A stretch of 64,000 nucleotides of DNA, taken from NCBI RefSeq assembly GCF_030012605.2, contig NZ_CP114055.2; one strand, written 5' to 3'. Source of the stretch: Bergeyella_A cardium. GTDB lineage: Bacteria > Bacteroidota > Bacteroidia > Flavobacteriales > Weeksellaceae. Position 1 is the stretch's first letter. Every line of letters begins with the position of its first letter. Shown here in pieces: positions 46,661 to 55,862 of the stretch. Position numbers and translations under genes: made by a program. The notes under the pieces were generated by a model that worked only from the letters and a program-made list of their open reading frames with translations, did no database searches and was not told where the DNA came from.

Positions 46661-47629
46661 TTACAAAGTCCCATTATCAATAAGTTGTAGATCGAAATCT
46701 TTCCAGTATTTTTTAGGAAGAAGGAGGGTTTTTGTATCTGCTTTTGCATAGAAAAAGACGAATAACTTTTGGGGAGTTCTCAGTGTAACGCTCATTTCTT
46801 CGGCAGAATAATAAATGCGCATACCTTTTTCTTTGAATTTGAAGAAAGGCTTGAAATTTTCTTTGGAAGTGTAGAGATTAAATACAGAATATTCACCCTC
46901 TTTTTTGGGTCTGATGACAGGATAATCGGAAAGACCTCCTATTGCCACAGCGGTGGGGTATTCTTCTTCGATAATCTCTATATTAAGTCGCTTCAAATAG
47001 CTTTGAATGTTTTTGAAGCCTTTAAGGGTTTTATTTATGGAGGTTATTTTATCCAAATGGTCGTCTAAAAAGAGGGTGGAGTTTCTTTGATGAACCACAT
47101 AAATTCTATTGCCTTTTTTGGTTTTGAAATTTTGTATAATATCTTGGGTTTTTACCGATTTTTTTATTTCAAAATCCTTGATAGAGATGAATTCAAGATT
47201 ATGATTATCCAAAAAAGCCGTTAGGTATTCGCCATCTTTTCGTACTGTTTTGTATTTTTTTGGAAGGCTAATTCGCTCATCCAAGTCGATATTATTTAGA
47301 AGAAAACCTCCTTCTTCATTGTAGGCATAGAGATATTCTTTATTATCTAAATCAACTAAATAAGTGTCTTTGAGATAGTCAAATTTTTCTGTTTTCCCTG
47401 TTTGGGTATTGATGATTAAAGCACCGTTATAATCGCTATTAAGCGAGATAAAATGAGACTCTTGCCCTAATGTATAGGATTTCCATTCGTATGTGGGAGG
47501 GATGATCTCGTTTCCTTGTTCATCTACAATTCCGTAGTGATTATTCCAGCCGAATTCGTAGTATTTTTGCTGGGCGGAGATTGAGAAAGTGAATAAAAAC
47601 AGGATGAAAGTTGTGAGGTTCTTTATCAT
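46661..47629 (-). CDS. Exported WG-repeat-like protein of unknown function
   Basis: About 322 residues from the ATG at 47629, which gives a clean signal peptide (MIKNLTTFILFLFTFSISAQ); an in-frame ATG at 47674 is less likely. The start of the mature part, FGWNNHYGIVDEQGNEIIPPTYE, is a WG (KWG) repeat, but later repeats are not obvious. The rest is strand-rich and Lys-rich. It is the last gene after batB on the same strand, but no role in that cluster is known. Confidence 0.65.
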   Translation of the reverse strand: MIKNLTTFILFLFTFSISAQQKYYEFGWNNHYGIVDEQGNEIIPPTYEWKSYTLGQESHFISLNSDYNGALIINTQTGKTEKFDYLKDTYLVDLDNKEYLYAYNEEGGFLLNNIDLDERISLPKKYKTVRKDGEYLTAFLDNHNLEFISIKDFEIKKSVKTQDIIQNFKTKKGNRIYVVHQRNSTLFLDDHLDKITSINKTLKGFKNIQSYLKRLNIEIIEEEYPTAVAIGGLSDYPVIRPKKEGEYSVFNLYTSKENFKPFFKFKEKGMRIYYSAEEMSVTLRTPQKLFVFFYAKADTKTLLLPKKYWKDFDLQLIDNGTL

Positions 47630-47686
47630 AAGAAGTGATTTTAGGGCTAATTTATAACATTCGTATTTATTCATAAAAGAGAAGAA

Positions 47687-48688
47687 TTACAAATTCAAGT
47701 CTCGTTTTGGATTGAAAAGGTAGATGATGAAGAGGAAGAAAATAGAAACAGCCAGAAAATACTGATAGTAATGCTCGGTGTTTTGGGATTCTATGATGAT
47801 GGACGAATTGCCTGCTCTGTTTTTTATATTACTGATGATTTCTGAGCTGGCAGTAGCCCTATTATTTCCATCTATATAGGAGGCATTGGTCTTCTTGGCG
47901 ATATTTTTTAGGGCTTTTTCCTGTCTTTTACTGATGACGGTCTCGCCATAGAGGTCGCTTTTGTAGCCCATTAGCTGCCCGTAGAAGTATTCTGGGATTG
48001 GAGCACCTTCGGGAGTACCAATTCCTACAGTCGTAACCGAAATTCCCTCCTTCTGTGCAAGTGAGATGGCAGAATCTTCATTACCCTCGTTGTCCTCGCC
48101 ATCGCTGAGGAGGATAATATGCCTTGAACCTTTGGGAATATCGTGGAATTTAGCTGCTGCGGTCTCGATTGCCTTTAGAAAATCGGTTCCCTGTACTTTT
48201 ATTATAGAGGATTGGATGCCGTTAATATAGTTTTCGGTGGCACTGAGGTCGGAAGTAAGGGGCATAATGGAGGCAGCCTCACCTGCAAAGACAACTAAGC
48301 CTATTCTACTACCAGAGAGACTTGGAAGGGTACTACTGATGATGTCTTTTGCCATTTCTAACCTGCTTGGGGGGACATCTTCAGTATTCATAGAGTTGGA
48401 AACATCTAAAACGAAGATAATATTGCTCACTTTCTGTTTGCTTTCCACCTTTTCCTCACCTGCGACCAGGTCTATGATGGAGAAAATCAGAAAAAGCAGA
48501 CTAAGAAGGTAGAAATAGGGTATAATCCTACTGAACCTATGCTCTCCACCAAATATATTTTTATGAAAAGAGCTTTCAGCAAAGATGTGTTTTCGGCTTT
48601 TTTTCCACCTGATGTAGCGGATAATGATGAGCCCCATTAGTGGAAAAAGGAGAAGGAGTAAAAGATAGGTGGAGTTTCCTAATATCAT
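47687..48688 (-). CDS. batB: BatB, VWA-domain membrane protein
   Basis: A 333-residue protein with two N-terminal membrane helices, a von Willebrand A domain (MIDAS motif DVSNSMN, later SDGEDNEG) and one C-terminal helix. This is the BatB layout of the Bacteroides aerotolerance cluster, thought to act at the inner membrane in envelope or oxidative stress with MoxR. It lies 59 bases after batA. Confidence 0.9.
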   Translation of the reverse strand: MILGNSTYLLLLLLFPLMGLIIIRYIRWKKSRKHIFAESSFHKNIFGGEHRFSRIIPYFYLLSLLFLIFSIIDLVAGEEKVESKQKVSNIIFVLDVSNSMNTEDVPPSRLEMAKDIISSTLPSLSGSRIGLVVFAGEAASIMPLTSDLSATENYINGIQSSIIKVQGTDFLKAIETAAAKFHDIPKGSRHIILLSDGEDNEGNEDSAISLAQKEGISVTTVGIGTPEGAPIPEYFYGQLMGYKSDLYGETVISKRQEKALKNIAKKTNASYIDGNNRATASSEIISNIKNRAGNSSIIIESQNTEHYYQYFLAVSIFFLFIIYLFNPKRDLNL

Positions 48689-48747
48689 TCTGAATATGGC
48701 TTTAAATAAGGTGAAATAAATATTTTTGGTTTTTTATAATGCCAAAT

Positions 48748-49743
48748 TTAATTAATCATTTTAAAAAGTACCCAACGGAGGAGTGCATCGGTGAACAGCA
48801 GTAAGAGAGCTATCCATAAGAAGTACTGAAAGTATTCTTCGTACTGATAGAGGGTTTGGATTTTAAGCTCAGACTTTTCAAGGGTGTTAATGGACTCATA
48901 GACCTTTGCGAGGCTCTCGTTGGATGTAGCGCGGAAGTATTTACCACCTGTATTTTGGGCAATTTCTCTGAGAACAGGTTCGTCTATAGTAACCTCGGTC
49001 TCACTAAAGATAAGTTCACCGAAGATATCTACAGAAGTGGGCATCAGGGCATAGCCATTGGTACCGATACCGATGGTATAGACTTTTATATTATTATTGC
49101 GAGCGAGCTCAGCAGCTGTCATTGGAGGAACACCGTTAAAAATAGTATTAACGCCATCGGTCATCAGAATGATAACTTTGCTTTTTGCCTTGCTATCTTT
49201 TAAATGAGAAACAGCAACTGCAAGCCCATCACCAATGGAGGTGCCTGGCTCGAGTTCAGTAGGGTTGAGGGCTGCGAGTTCTTCTTTTAGAACTTTATGA
49301 TCAAAGGTTACAGGGACTTTTGTAAGTGCTTCTCCAGAATAGGTGACCAGCCCAATACGGTCACTGGGCCTTTGGGAGACGAAATCAATAGCAATTTTTT
49401 TCAAGGCTTCTAATCTGTCGGGTTCTAAATCCTTCGCAAGCATAGAAAGAGAGACATCTACGGTGAGTATGATGTCTATGCCCTTAGTATCATCTCTATT
49501 TTGGGAGACAGTGAAAGTACGAGGTCTTGCCATTGCAAGAATAAGAGCGGAAAGAATAAGATATTTGCTGAACTTGAGCAGTGGAATAATGATTCTGATG
49601 CTTCGGCTGGGAGAGCTACCCGCCAAAGAGGGAATTTTCACTCCTGATGATCTCCTGCGCACTACATCCCGAATAATCAAAGGTATAAACAGGATGAAGA
49701 GGAATAAAAATACAGGTGAATGAAACTGAAAATTAGCTATCAT
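48748..49743 (-). CDS. batA: BatA, VWA-domain membrane protein
   Basis: The 331-residue protein mirrors BatB: N-terminal helices, VWA domain with MIDAS DVSLSM and TDGVNT, and a C-terminal membrane helix (YFLWIALLLLFTDALL). It likely pairs with BatB on the periplasmic face. The gene lies between the BatD-like gene and batB in the usual order. Confidence 0.92.
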   Translation of the reverse strand: MIANFQFHSPVFLFLFILFIPLIIRDVVRRRSSGVKIPSLAGSSPSRSIRIIIPLLKFSKYLILSALILAMARPRTFTVSQNRDDTKGIDIILTVDVSLSMLAKDLEPDRLEALKKIAIDFVSQRPSDRIGLVTYSGEALTKVPVTFDHKVLKEELAALNPTELEPGTSIGDGLAVAVSHLKDSKAKSKVIILMTDGVNTIFNGVPPMTAAELARNNNIKVYTIGIGTNGYALMPTSVDIFGELIFSETEVTIDEPVLREIAQNTGGKYFRATSNESLAKVYESINTLEKSELKIQTLYQYEEYFQYFLWIALLLLFTDALLRWVLFKMIN

Positions 49744-49781
49744 TGTCTTTTATGAGTCTCTTTTATTTTTAATATTCTGAT

Positions 49782-50675
49782 CTAAACCTCTTTCCTTAGG
49801 TTCTCAAACTCTATGTCACTTATTGATTTTTTTACGATATGCGTTAAGTCATTGAGGTCAATAAGCATTTGCTCTTGCTCGGGATAGGCTTTTGCAAACT
49901 TTGCAGCATCACCCCGAAAGAAGATTTGCTCTAACAACTGCTCTGTTTCGGTGGGGATGGCGTTAATTTTCTTCATCAGGAAGATAAGATCGTCGGTGAG
50001 GAGGATATTTGCGGGTATTCTGTATTGCTTTGTGAGGAAATCACGGGTGATTTCTATGAGCTCGACATAGAAGGAGCGGAAATCATTGTTTTGTATGTAT
50101 TTTTTCTTGCGCAAAGTGTCTAATCTTTTGAGTGTGGTATTGGTAATTTGAGCAGGAGAGGAGTGTTTTGCTTTGCTGTATCTTATAAAATAGAGGATGG
50201 CGAGGGTGGCAGCGATAATGAGGATGCCGGCGAGGATAAAGTTCTTGTAGAGGAGCCAATAATCGGTGAGGGAGAGCTTTATTCCTTTATTTTTCATTAT
50301 ATCGTGGATTTGTTCGCCTTTTTGGGAGGAATTGAAGACCTCGATATCGTAGGAAATGGTTTTGAGGTTTTTTTCTCCCACCTTGATGTCGTAGGAGGGG
50401 ATTTTGAAGTTGCCCTCCTCTAAGATGCTGAATTCTATAATCCTTTCGTAGATATCGGACGACTGGCTGATGCTGTCGCGAATGACCTCAAAGTGGAAAG
50501 GCAGGAGCTTATTCTTCTGTGGAATGGAGATATTTTGGGAGTTTAGCCCCTCGATTCTTAAAGTGTAAGTGGCGGGCTCGCCGAGGGAGAGCTTGCGCTT
50601 ATCGAGCTGAGTGCTGAGGGTCTGAGAATGGATAGAGATGCCCGAAAAAATAAGGAGTATATGAAGGATTTTCAT
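49782..50675 (-). CDS. BatD-like membrane protein of the Bat cluster
   Basis: A 297-residue protein with a signal peptide, a periplasmic strand-rich domain of about 120 residues (LSLGEPATYTLRIEG), one membrane helix near 145-166 and a cytoplasmic helical domain of about 125 residues. The layout fits the short BatD/DUF4381-type proteins found between the DUF58 gene and batA in Bacteroidota. It lies 6 bases after the DUF58 gene. Confidence 0.75.
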   Translation of the reverse strand: MKILHILLIFSGISIHSQTLSTQLDKRKLSLGEPATYTLRIEGLNSQNISIPQKNKLLPFHFEVIRDSISQSSDIYERIIEFSILEEGNFKIPSYDIKVGEKNLKTISYDIEVFNSSQKGEQIHDIMKNKGIKLSLTDYWLLYKNFILAGILIIAATLAILYFIRYSKAKHSSPAQITNTTLKRLDTLRKKKYIQNNDFRSFYVELIEITRDFLTKQYRIPANILLTDDLIFLMKKINAIPTETEQLLEQIFFRGDAAKFAKAYPEQEQMLIDLNDLTHIVKKSISDIEFENLRKEV

Positions 50676-50681
50676 TCGTAA

Positions 50682-51539
50682 TTACCTTTTGAAATAAGTT
50701 CTTAGGCTCTTTACATAGTCGTCGCCTGTGTTTAGATTGATGAGGGCTGCTGATGCGCTTTCAAAGTCGGTCTTGAGGTGGTGGAGTTTTTTCATCCTTG
50801 CCTCTCGGAAGTTGTATCGCCAGCGGGGGCTGGAGGTATTTGCCCAGATTTGCTCGCCCGTTTCGGAATCGGTGAGGAGGGCGATTCCGATGTCTGGGAT
50901 TTGATTGTCTTTTTCATCGGAAATTCTTATCCCGAGTAGGGAATTTTTTTTGGCTGCGATTTTTAATGATTTGGTGGAGTATCTTGCTTCAAAATCGGAC
51001 AAGATGAAGAGCAAAGCTCTCTTTTTAAAGGCATTCATTACATATTCTAGGGCATTGTCTATGCTGGTTTCGGCGGGGATATAGCTTGCCGAGAGAATGC
51101 TGGAAATTACGGCTAAGAGGTGCTTTTTGCTTTTCTTTGGAGGGATGACTTTATAGACTTTGTCGGCAAAGAGGATGAGGCCTACTTTGTCATTATTACC
51201 AACAGCGGAAAGCCCGATGCTTGCACATATTTCGGCTACGAACTCCTTTTTAAGGGAGATGTGGGTGCCGTAGTCCATAGACGCTGAAATGTCTACTAAG
51301 AAAATTATGGTGAGCTCTCGTTCTTCTTCCATCACCTTTACGAAGGGCTCTTGGAAGCGAGCGGTTTTATTCCAGTCGATTCTTCGGATTTCATCGCCGA
51401 ACTGATAAGGGCGTACCTCAGAAAAGGTCATCCCCTGCCCTTTGAAGGCAGAGGAATGTAGACCTATGAGGGAAGTATTGGTCTTCCTTTTTGATCGGAT
51501 TTCGATCTGTTTTACTTTTTTTATAATGTCTTTTATCAT
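50682..51539 (-). CDS. DUF58 family protein
   Basis: The 285-residue protein has the DUF58 signature SEVRPYQFGDEIRRIDWNKTAR followed by a VWA-like domain with a MIDAS-like DISASMD. In Bat-type operons DUF58 proteins work with the MoxR ATPase. Its ATG overlaps the nrdD stop (TAATG), which ties the RNR gene and the Bat genes translationally. Confidence 0.9.
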   Translation of the reverse strand: MIKDIIKKVKQIEIRSKRKTNTSLIGLHSSAFKGQGMTFSEVRPYQFGDEIRRIDWNKTARFQEPFVKVMEEERELTIIFLVDISASMDYGTHISLKKEFVAEICASIGLSAVGNNDKVGLILFADKVYKVIPPKKSKKHLLAVISSILSASYIPAETSIDNALEYVMNAFKKRALLFILSDFEARYSTKSLKIAAKKNSLLGIRISDEKDNQIPDIGIALLTDSETGEQIWANTSSPRWRYNFREARMKKLHHLKTDFESASAALINLNTGDDYVKSLRTYFKR

Positions 51540-53314
51540 TATGAATAGTGATAATGTCTCAACTGATGCTCTTTTTGCCTTGCATTACTGAAGCAAGATA
51601 CGCGTTTTAGGTAACCGATAACTCGGGTGGCGTGGTCTATATTGCTTGAGTGGCATTTGCTGCATTCGTAGAGGGTTCGCTTGTCGATATGGTTGCATTC
51701 ATTGCAAATCGTGATACGAATATTGAAGCAGAAATAATTACAACCCGAGAGAGCAGTGGCGTTTAGAAGTTTGATAAAGCCATCTTTGCTCGGTGTTTCT
51801 TCTAAGTTCAGGTGGAGAGCAGAACCGCCATCTAAATATTGGATAATCTCTTTTCCGTGAAGGATGATTTTATCTAAGACATTGATTCTTTCGTCTTCCA
51901 CAGGGTAGAAGTAAGAATTGTAGCAATCACGAGGAGAGAATAGGCCGTCTTTCTGATCCCAAGAAGCATTTTTTACCCCAAGGTTTTCGGCTGGGACAAA
52001 TTCTGTGTTGAACATATAACCATAGAGCTGTTTTGCTTTCTTGTTCTCATCATAAATTATTTTAAGATGATGGCTTACGAAGTTTTTATAGTCATCGTTA
52101 TTGCTTGCTTCTATACCGAGATATTCGGCAGCTTCTACCATTCCATTAATTCCTATGGTGAGGAACTGCTTATCTAGAGAGATAAAGCCTGCATCATAGA
52201 CTGGAAGTAAGCCCGCTTCTTTGTATTCTTCTACTAATTTTCTGAAAGCAACTTGGTACTTATGTATTTTCTGAACTTCTTTTTGAAGGTCTTTTTTCTG
52301 CTGAATCAGTCGGTTTATATTTAATGTGATGACATTGATAGAGCCCGTAGCTACCCCACCTGCTCCCAAAGAATAGCTGAAGGTATTATCACTGATTTCA
52401 TTGCGGAGTCGGCAGCAGGAAGCGAGGCTGTCGGCACTTTCGGACTGATAGACGAAGAATGAATTGCCTTCGCTGAGCTCTTCTGCACACATTTCGGCAA
52501 AAGTGCTATCCACAGGCTTGGTGCCATCGGTAAGCATAGCCGCGGTAACGACAGGGAAAGTAAGAACGGCTTTAGTTCGTTCTTTATTAAACCACTTCAT
52601 AAAGAACCTTTGGAAGCGAGAGAAGCGCTCCCAGACAGGGCGAGACATATCAGGGAAGACGAACTCACCAAACATACTGTCAAAGTAAGGCTTATCATAA
52701 AGCGAAATATTCCAGAATACGGACTGATATCCACGCGCTGCAGCTGGTTGGTTGATGGCATAAACCACATGCTGTAGGTGATTTTCAACGGCTTTAGTAT
52801 GGGTTTCTAAGTAATCTTCACCATAGTCTTTTGCAGCAAAATGATCAAAGTATAAGAGGAATTCTACCGTAGCCAAAGCCCCAGCGAACTGCGAACTAAC
52901 GGCAAAAACCAAGTTTACGAACTCTCCGCAGAAGCTCTCCAAGTGCTTAGGAGCTTTACTTTCTCCACCGATTTTCAGGAGACCATCGAGTAGGAAAGGA
53001 TACATACTGATAGAAACGCAATAAGGCTTGAGTGAGGTTTCGTCGTGAACATAGATTTCGTGATTTTCAATCTGACGAATGTACTCGCTTGCAGTTTCTT
53101 CATCAAAGAGGGTTGCAATCTTTCTGCGTACCAGTTCGCGGTTAATCTGGATATTGATATCCTTGTTGATTTCCGCTTCCATTGTCGCAATATTTTTGGA
53201 AGTTACATTGGCATTAGCATCTACGGATGAAGCAGATGCAGCATTTCCTGCTTTGATGTACTTGTCGATAAAATCAATCTTTTGATTGATCTGGTTAGGT
53301 GTTAAACGAATCAT
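51539..53314 (-). CDS. nrdD: Anaerobic ribonucleoside-triphosphate reductase, no ATP-cone
   Basis: A 591-residue glycyl-radical (class III) ribonucleotide reductase. The C-terminal zinc site (CNECNH, CSKCHS) is present, and the radical Gly is G567 in RVIGYLK. The finger-loop cysteines are in LASCCRLRNE. The N-terminal ATP-cone that mediates dATP inhibition is missing; the protein starts MIRLTPNQINQKIDFIDKYI, so it resembles the NrdD types without a cone. It makes dNTPs without oxygen and is inactivated by O2. It overlaps nrdG by 4 bases and the DUF58 gene by one base. Confidence 0.95.
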   Translation of the reverse strand: MIRLTPNQINQKIDFIDKYIKAGNAASASSVDANANVTSKNIATMEAEINKDINIQINRELVRRKIATLFDEETASEYIRQIENHEIYVHDETSLKPYCVSISMYPFLLDGLLKIGGESKAPKHLESFCGEFVNLVFAVSSQFAGALATVEFLLYFDHFAAKDYGEDYLETHTKAVENHLQHVVYAINQPAAARGYQSVFWNISLYDKPYFDSMFGEFVFPDMSRPVWERFSRFQRFFMKWFNKERTKAVLTFPVVTAAMLTDGTKPVDSTFAEMCAEELSEGNSFFVYQSESADSLASCCRLRNEISDNTFSYSLGAGGVATGSINVITLNINRLIQQKKDLQKEVQKIHKYQVAFRKLVEEYKEAGLLPVYDAGFISLDKQFLTIGINGMVEAAEYLGIEASNNDDYKNFVSHHLKIIYDENKKAKQLYGYMFNTEFVPAENLGVKNASWDQKDGLFSPRDCYNSYFYPVEDERINVLDKIILHGKEIIQYLDGGSALHLNLEETPSKDGFIKLLNATALSGCNYFCFNIRITICNECNHIDKRTLYECSKCHSSNIDHATRVIGYLKRVSCFSNARQKEHQLRHYHYS

Positions 53315-53775
53315 AGTGTTGAATTTTTATTGTTAAAATAGTAATTTAAAATCTCGTTGGTTTCTACATTAATAAATTTTTGATTGGTTTTCGGACTGTC
53401 TAATCCACCTAATTCTTCTATCCAAGGTCCTACTTTAAGCCATGTTAAATATTTTTTTATTTCATCTGATACATCATCCAAACCTGTATAAAGGCAGGTG
53501 TTTAATCCTCTATCTATCGCTATTTTTAGTTTCTCTATTAAATCTTCTTCCTCCCATTCTCCTCCCATAAAGAGGATACAGGAAATCATACTTTGATATT
53601 TGTCTATAAGGCTGATGAATAATTCATCGGTTAGCAGATTTCCGCTACCATTTTTCCACAGAAAAGGCGAGTGGCAACCTTTACAGCGCAGAGGACAGCC
53701 TGTGATACTGAAACAGAGCGTAATCTGACCGGGAACCTCTTGCAAAACAACCTGTATGTTATGGTATCGGAGCAT
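53311..53775 (-). CDS. nrdG: NrdG, radical SAM activase of NrdD
   Basis: A 154-residue radical SAM enzyme with the [4Fe-4S] motif C27-x3-C31-x2-C34 (GCPLRCKGC) and the SAM-binding FMGGEWE. It generates the glycyl radical on NrdD. Its length matches NrdG. It lies 22 bases after moxR and upstream of nrdD, inside the Bat cluster. Confidence 0.94.
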   Translation of the reverse strand: MLRYHNIQVVLQEVPGQITLCFSITGCPLRCKGCHSPFLWKNGSGNLLTDELFISLIDKYQSMISCILFMGGEWEEEDLIEKLKIAIDRGLNTCLYTGLDDVSDEIKKYLTWLKVGPWIEELGGLDSPKTNQKFINVETNEILNYYFNNKNSTL

Positions 53776-53797
53776 TTTATTATTACTTTTTACACGA

Positions 53798-54793
53798 TTA
53801 AGGTGCTTGTATCTTGTTTAAAATTTTGTCTATTATCTCTTCTGCGGTGATGTTTTCTGCCTCTGCTTCAAAGGAGAGCCCTATTCTGTGACGGAGAACA
53901 TCTTTTGCTATACTTTTCACATCTTCTGGAATTACAAAAGCTCTATTTTTCAGGAATGCACAGGCGCGGGATGCAATTGCCAGATTAATGGATGCTCTTG
54001 GCGAAGCACCGAAATCGATAAAATCTTTCAGCTCTACCAGTCCGTATTTTTCTGGGTATCGGGTAGCAAAGACCATATCAAGGATGTATTTTTCTATTTT
54101 TTCATCAAGGTAAATTTGATTGATAAGCTCCTTTGCTTCCTGTATGTGTTCCAAAGATATTACCTGCTGTATTTGGGGCTGATGAGCGGTTGAGACCATT
54201 CGCATTACTTTTCTTTCATCTTCAAAATCGGGGTAGTCTATGGTGCATTTTAGCATAAAACGGTCGCTCTGTGCTTCTGGCAGCAGATAAGTACCCTCTT
54301 GATCTATTGGGTTTTGTGTAGCGAGCACGAGGAAAGGTTTAGGGAGAGGCATTGTTTCATCACCTATTGTTACCTGCTTTTCTTGCATTGCCTCTAAGAG
54401 GGCGGATTGCACTTTTGATGGAGCTCGGTTAATCTCATCTGCTAAGACAAAGTTTGCAAACACGGGGCCTCGCTTTATCAGGAAGTCGTTTTCCTTTACA
54501 TTATAGACCATTGTGCCTATAACATCGGCTGGGAGCAAGTCGGGAGTGAACTGTATCCTTGAAAAAACGCCATTTACCGCTTCGGATAAAGTTTTTATTG
54601 CTAATGTTTTTGCCAAACCGGGTACGCCTTCGAGGAGGATGTGTCCATTTCCTAAAAGCCCTATCAGAAGCCTCTCCACCATATATTCCTGCCCTATAAT
54701 GACCTTGTTGATTTCTTGCTTTAGTAGCGTGAAATGGTAGCTTTGAGCCTGAATCTTCTCTGTTAAAATTTTTATTTCCTCTGCTTGATGCAT
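53798..54793 (-). CDS. MoxR-type AAA+ ATPase
   Basis: A 331-residue AAA+ protein with Walker A GVPGLAKT, Walker B VLADEINRA, sensor 1 LATQNP and arginine finger region EAQSDRF. MoxR ATPases act as chaperones for VWA proteins such as BatA/BatB. First gene of this seven-gene minus-strand cluster (moxR, nrdG, nrdD, DUF58, BatD-like, batA, batB). Confidence 0.94.
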   Translation of the reverse strand: MHQAEEIKILTEKIQAQSYHFTLLKQEINKVIIGQEYMVERLLIGLLGNGHILLEGVPGLAKTLAIKTLSEAVNGVFSRIQFTPDLLPADVIGTMVYNVKENDFLIKRGPVFANFVLADEINRAPSKVQSALLEAMQEKQVTIGDETMPLPKPFLVLATQNPIDQEGTYLLPEAQSDRFMLKCTIDYPDFEDERKVMRMVSTAHQPQIQQVISLEHIQEAKELINQIYLDEKIEKYILDMVFATRYPEKYGLVELKDFIDFGASPRASINLAIASRACAFLKNRAFVIPEDVKSIAKDVLRHRIGLSFEAEAENITAEEIIDKILNKIQAP

Positions 54794-54908
54794 CTTTTGT
54801 TATAATTTTTTTAATTAAATGAAAAATATAATGTATTAATAAAAAATCCTTCAATAATTGAAGTTTGTAATGATAGTTTGCAATGGTTTAATTGCAGCAT
54901 TTGAACCA

Positions 54909-54916
54909 CAAAAGTA
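54909..54916 (-). promoter_or_regulatory. Probable promoter -7 element of the moxR-nrd-bat cluster
   Basis: TACTTTTG on the minus strand matches TAnnTTTG and predicts a leader of about 110 bases. No clear TTTG box is seen 19 bases upstream. Confidence 0.5.
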
Positions 54917-55328
54917 TAAATAAATCGCCTCGTAAAACCCTTGTGTGTATAAAAGTTTTCCACAGGATTAGGAAACTACGATAGACAAATACAAAAAGAG
55001 CTATAATTCTTATTTTTCTTCTGTTTTTAATTAAACAATGTAGTGTAAAGTGTTTATTTTAAATGAAATATAATTAATCACTCTTGATGGCGTGGAAAAG
55101 GATTTTAATTTTTTATCATTGGAATCTTATATTTTTTGGAAGGCTTTTGTTTTTTTACTCTTCTTTGGATTTTATGCTGTGACTCTTCTCTTTTTTATGT
55201 AAAAATTTCCCTGTAATAGGAATTTTATTTCTATCTAAATCAATAAATTATTTTAAGATATCCGCAGGCAAATGATAATATAAGTTAAAATTTTAGCTAT
55301 CATTATATTCTTCAGCTTTGTTTTTTGG
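54917..55328. other. AT-rich gap upstream of the moxR and DinB-like genes
   Basis: About 410 bases without a gene, tRNA or tandem repeat. It contains a single DnaA-box-like TTTTCCACA (54956-54964). I see nothing else that I can support. Confidence 0.5.
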
Positions 55329-55356
55329 TTTGAGCCAACTAAATGAACTACTTTTG
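55329..55356 (+). promoter_or_regulatory. Promoter of the DinB-like gene
   Basis: TTTG (55329-55332), 16 bases, then TACTTTTG (55349-55356), 20 bases before the ATG at 55377. Confidence 0.6.
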
Positions 55357-55376
55357 GGCGTTTAAACAAATCTGTG

Positions 55377-55847
55377 ATGAATTATCATTTTCTAGCCCAT
55401 CGGCAGGTGAGGGAAAATTTGCAGGAAATCCTCCGCAAAACTTCTCTTGAAGAGCTTACAATGATACCTGATGGCTTTAATAACAACATATTTTGGAATA
55501 TTGCTCATTGTGTAGCTACTCAGCAGCTTTTACATTATTACCTCAGTGGAAATGAATTCGTCATTGATACCGTTTGGATAGAAAACTATAAAAAAGGAAC
55601 GCTTCCTAACTTGGATATATCGCAGGAAGATGTGCAGAATCTGGACTTTATTCTCATTGAAACTTCAAAGGTTTTGGTAAAGAACTATGATGAGGGGATA
55701 TTCTCAGACTATAGACCTTACAGCACGAGTTTTGGTTTAGATTTAAAGAAAATTCAAGATGCCATTATTTTTAATAATATGCACGAGAGCCTGCATTATG
55801 GCTATGTGATGGCACAGAAAAGAGCAATTTTAGGAGAGAAATATTAA
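55377..55847 (+). CDS. DinB-like (DUF1569/DinB_2-type) protein
   Basis: About 156 residues from the ATG at 55377 (a GTG one codon earlier is in frame). The four-helix bundle pattern includes NNIFWNIAHCVATQQLL near residue 40 and NNMHESLHYGYV near the end; the three His residues are placed as in the DinB metal site. Family members are metal-binding, often thiol-transferase-like, and the substrate here is unknown. rlmB follows after 15 bases. Confidence 0.85.
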   Translation: MNYHFLAHRQVRENLQEILRKTSLEELTMIPDGFNNNIFWNIAHCVATQQLLHYYLSGNEFVIDTVWIENYKKGTLPNLDISQEDVQNLDFILIETSKVLVKNYDEGIFSDYRPYSTSFGLDLKKIQDAIIFNNMHESLHYGYVMAQKRAILGEKY

Positions 55848-55862
55848 TCAGGGCTTGATAGA

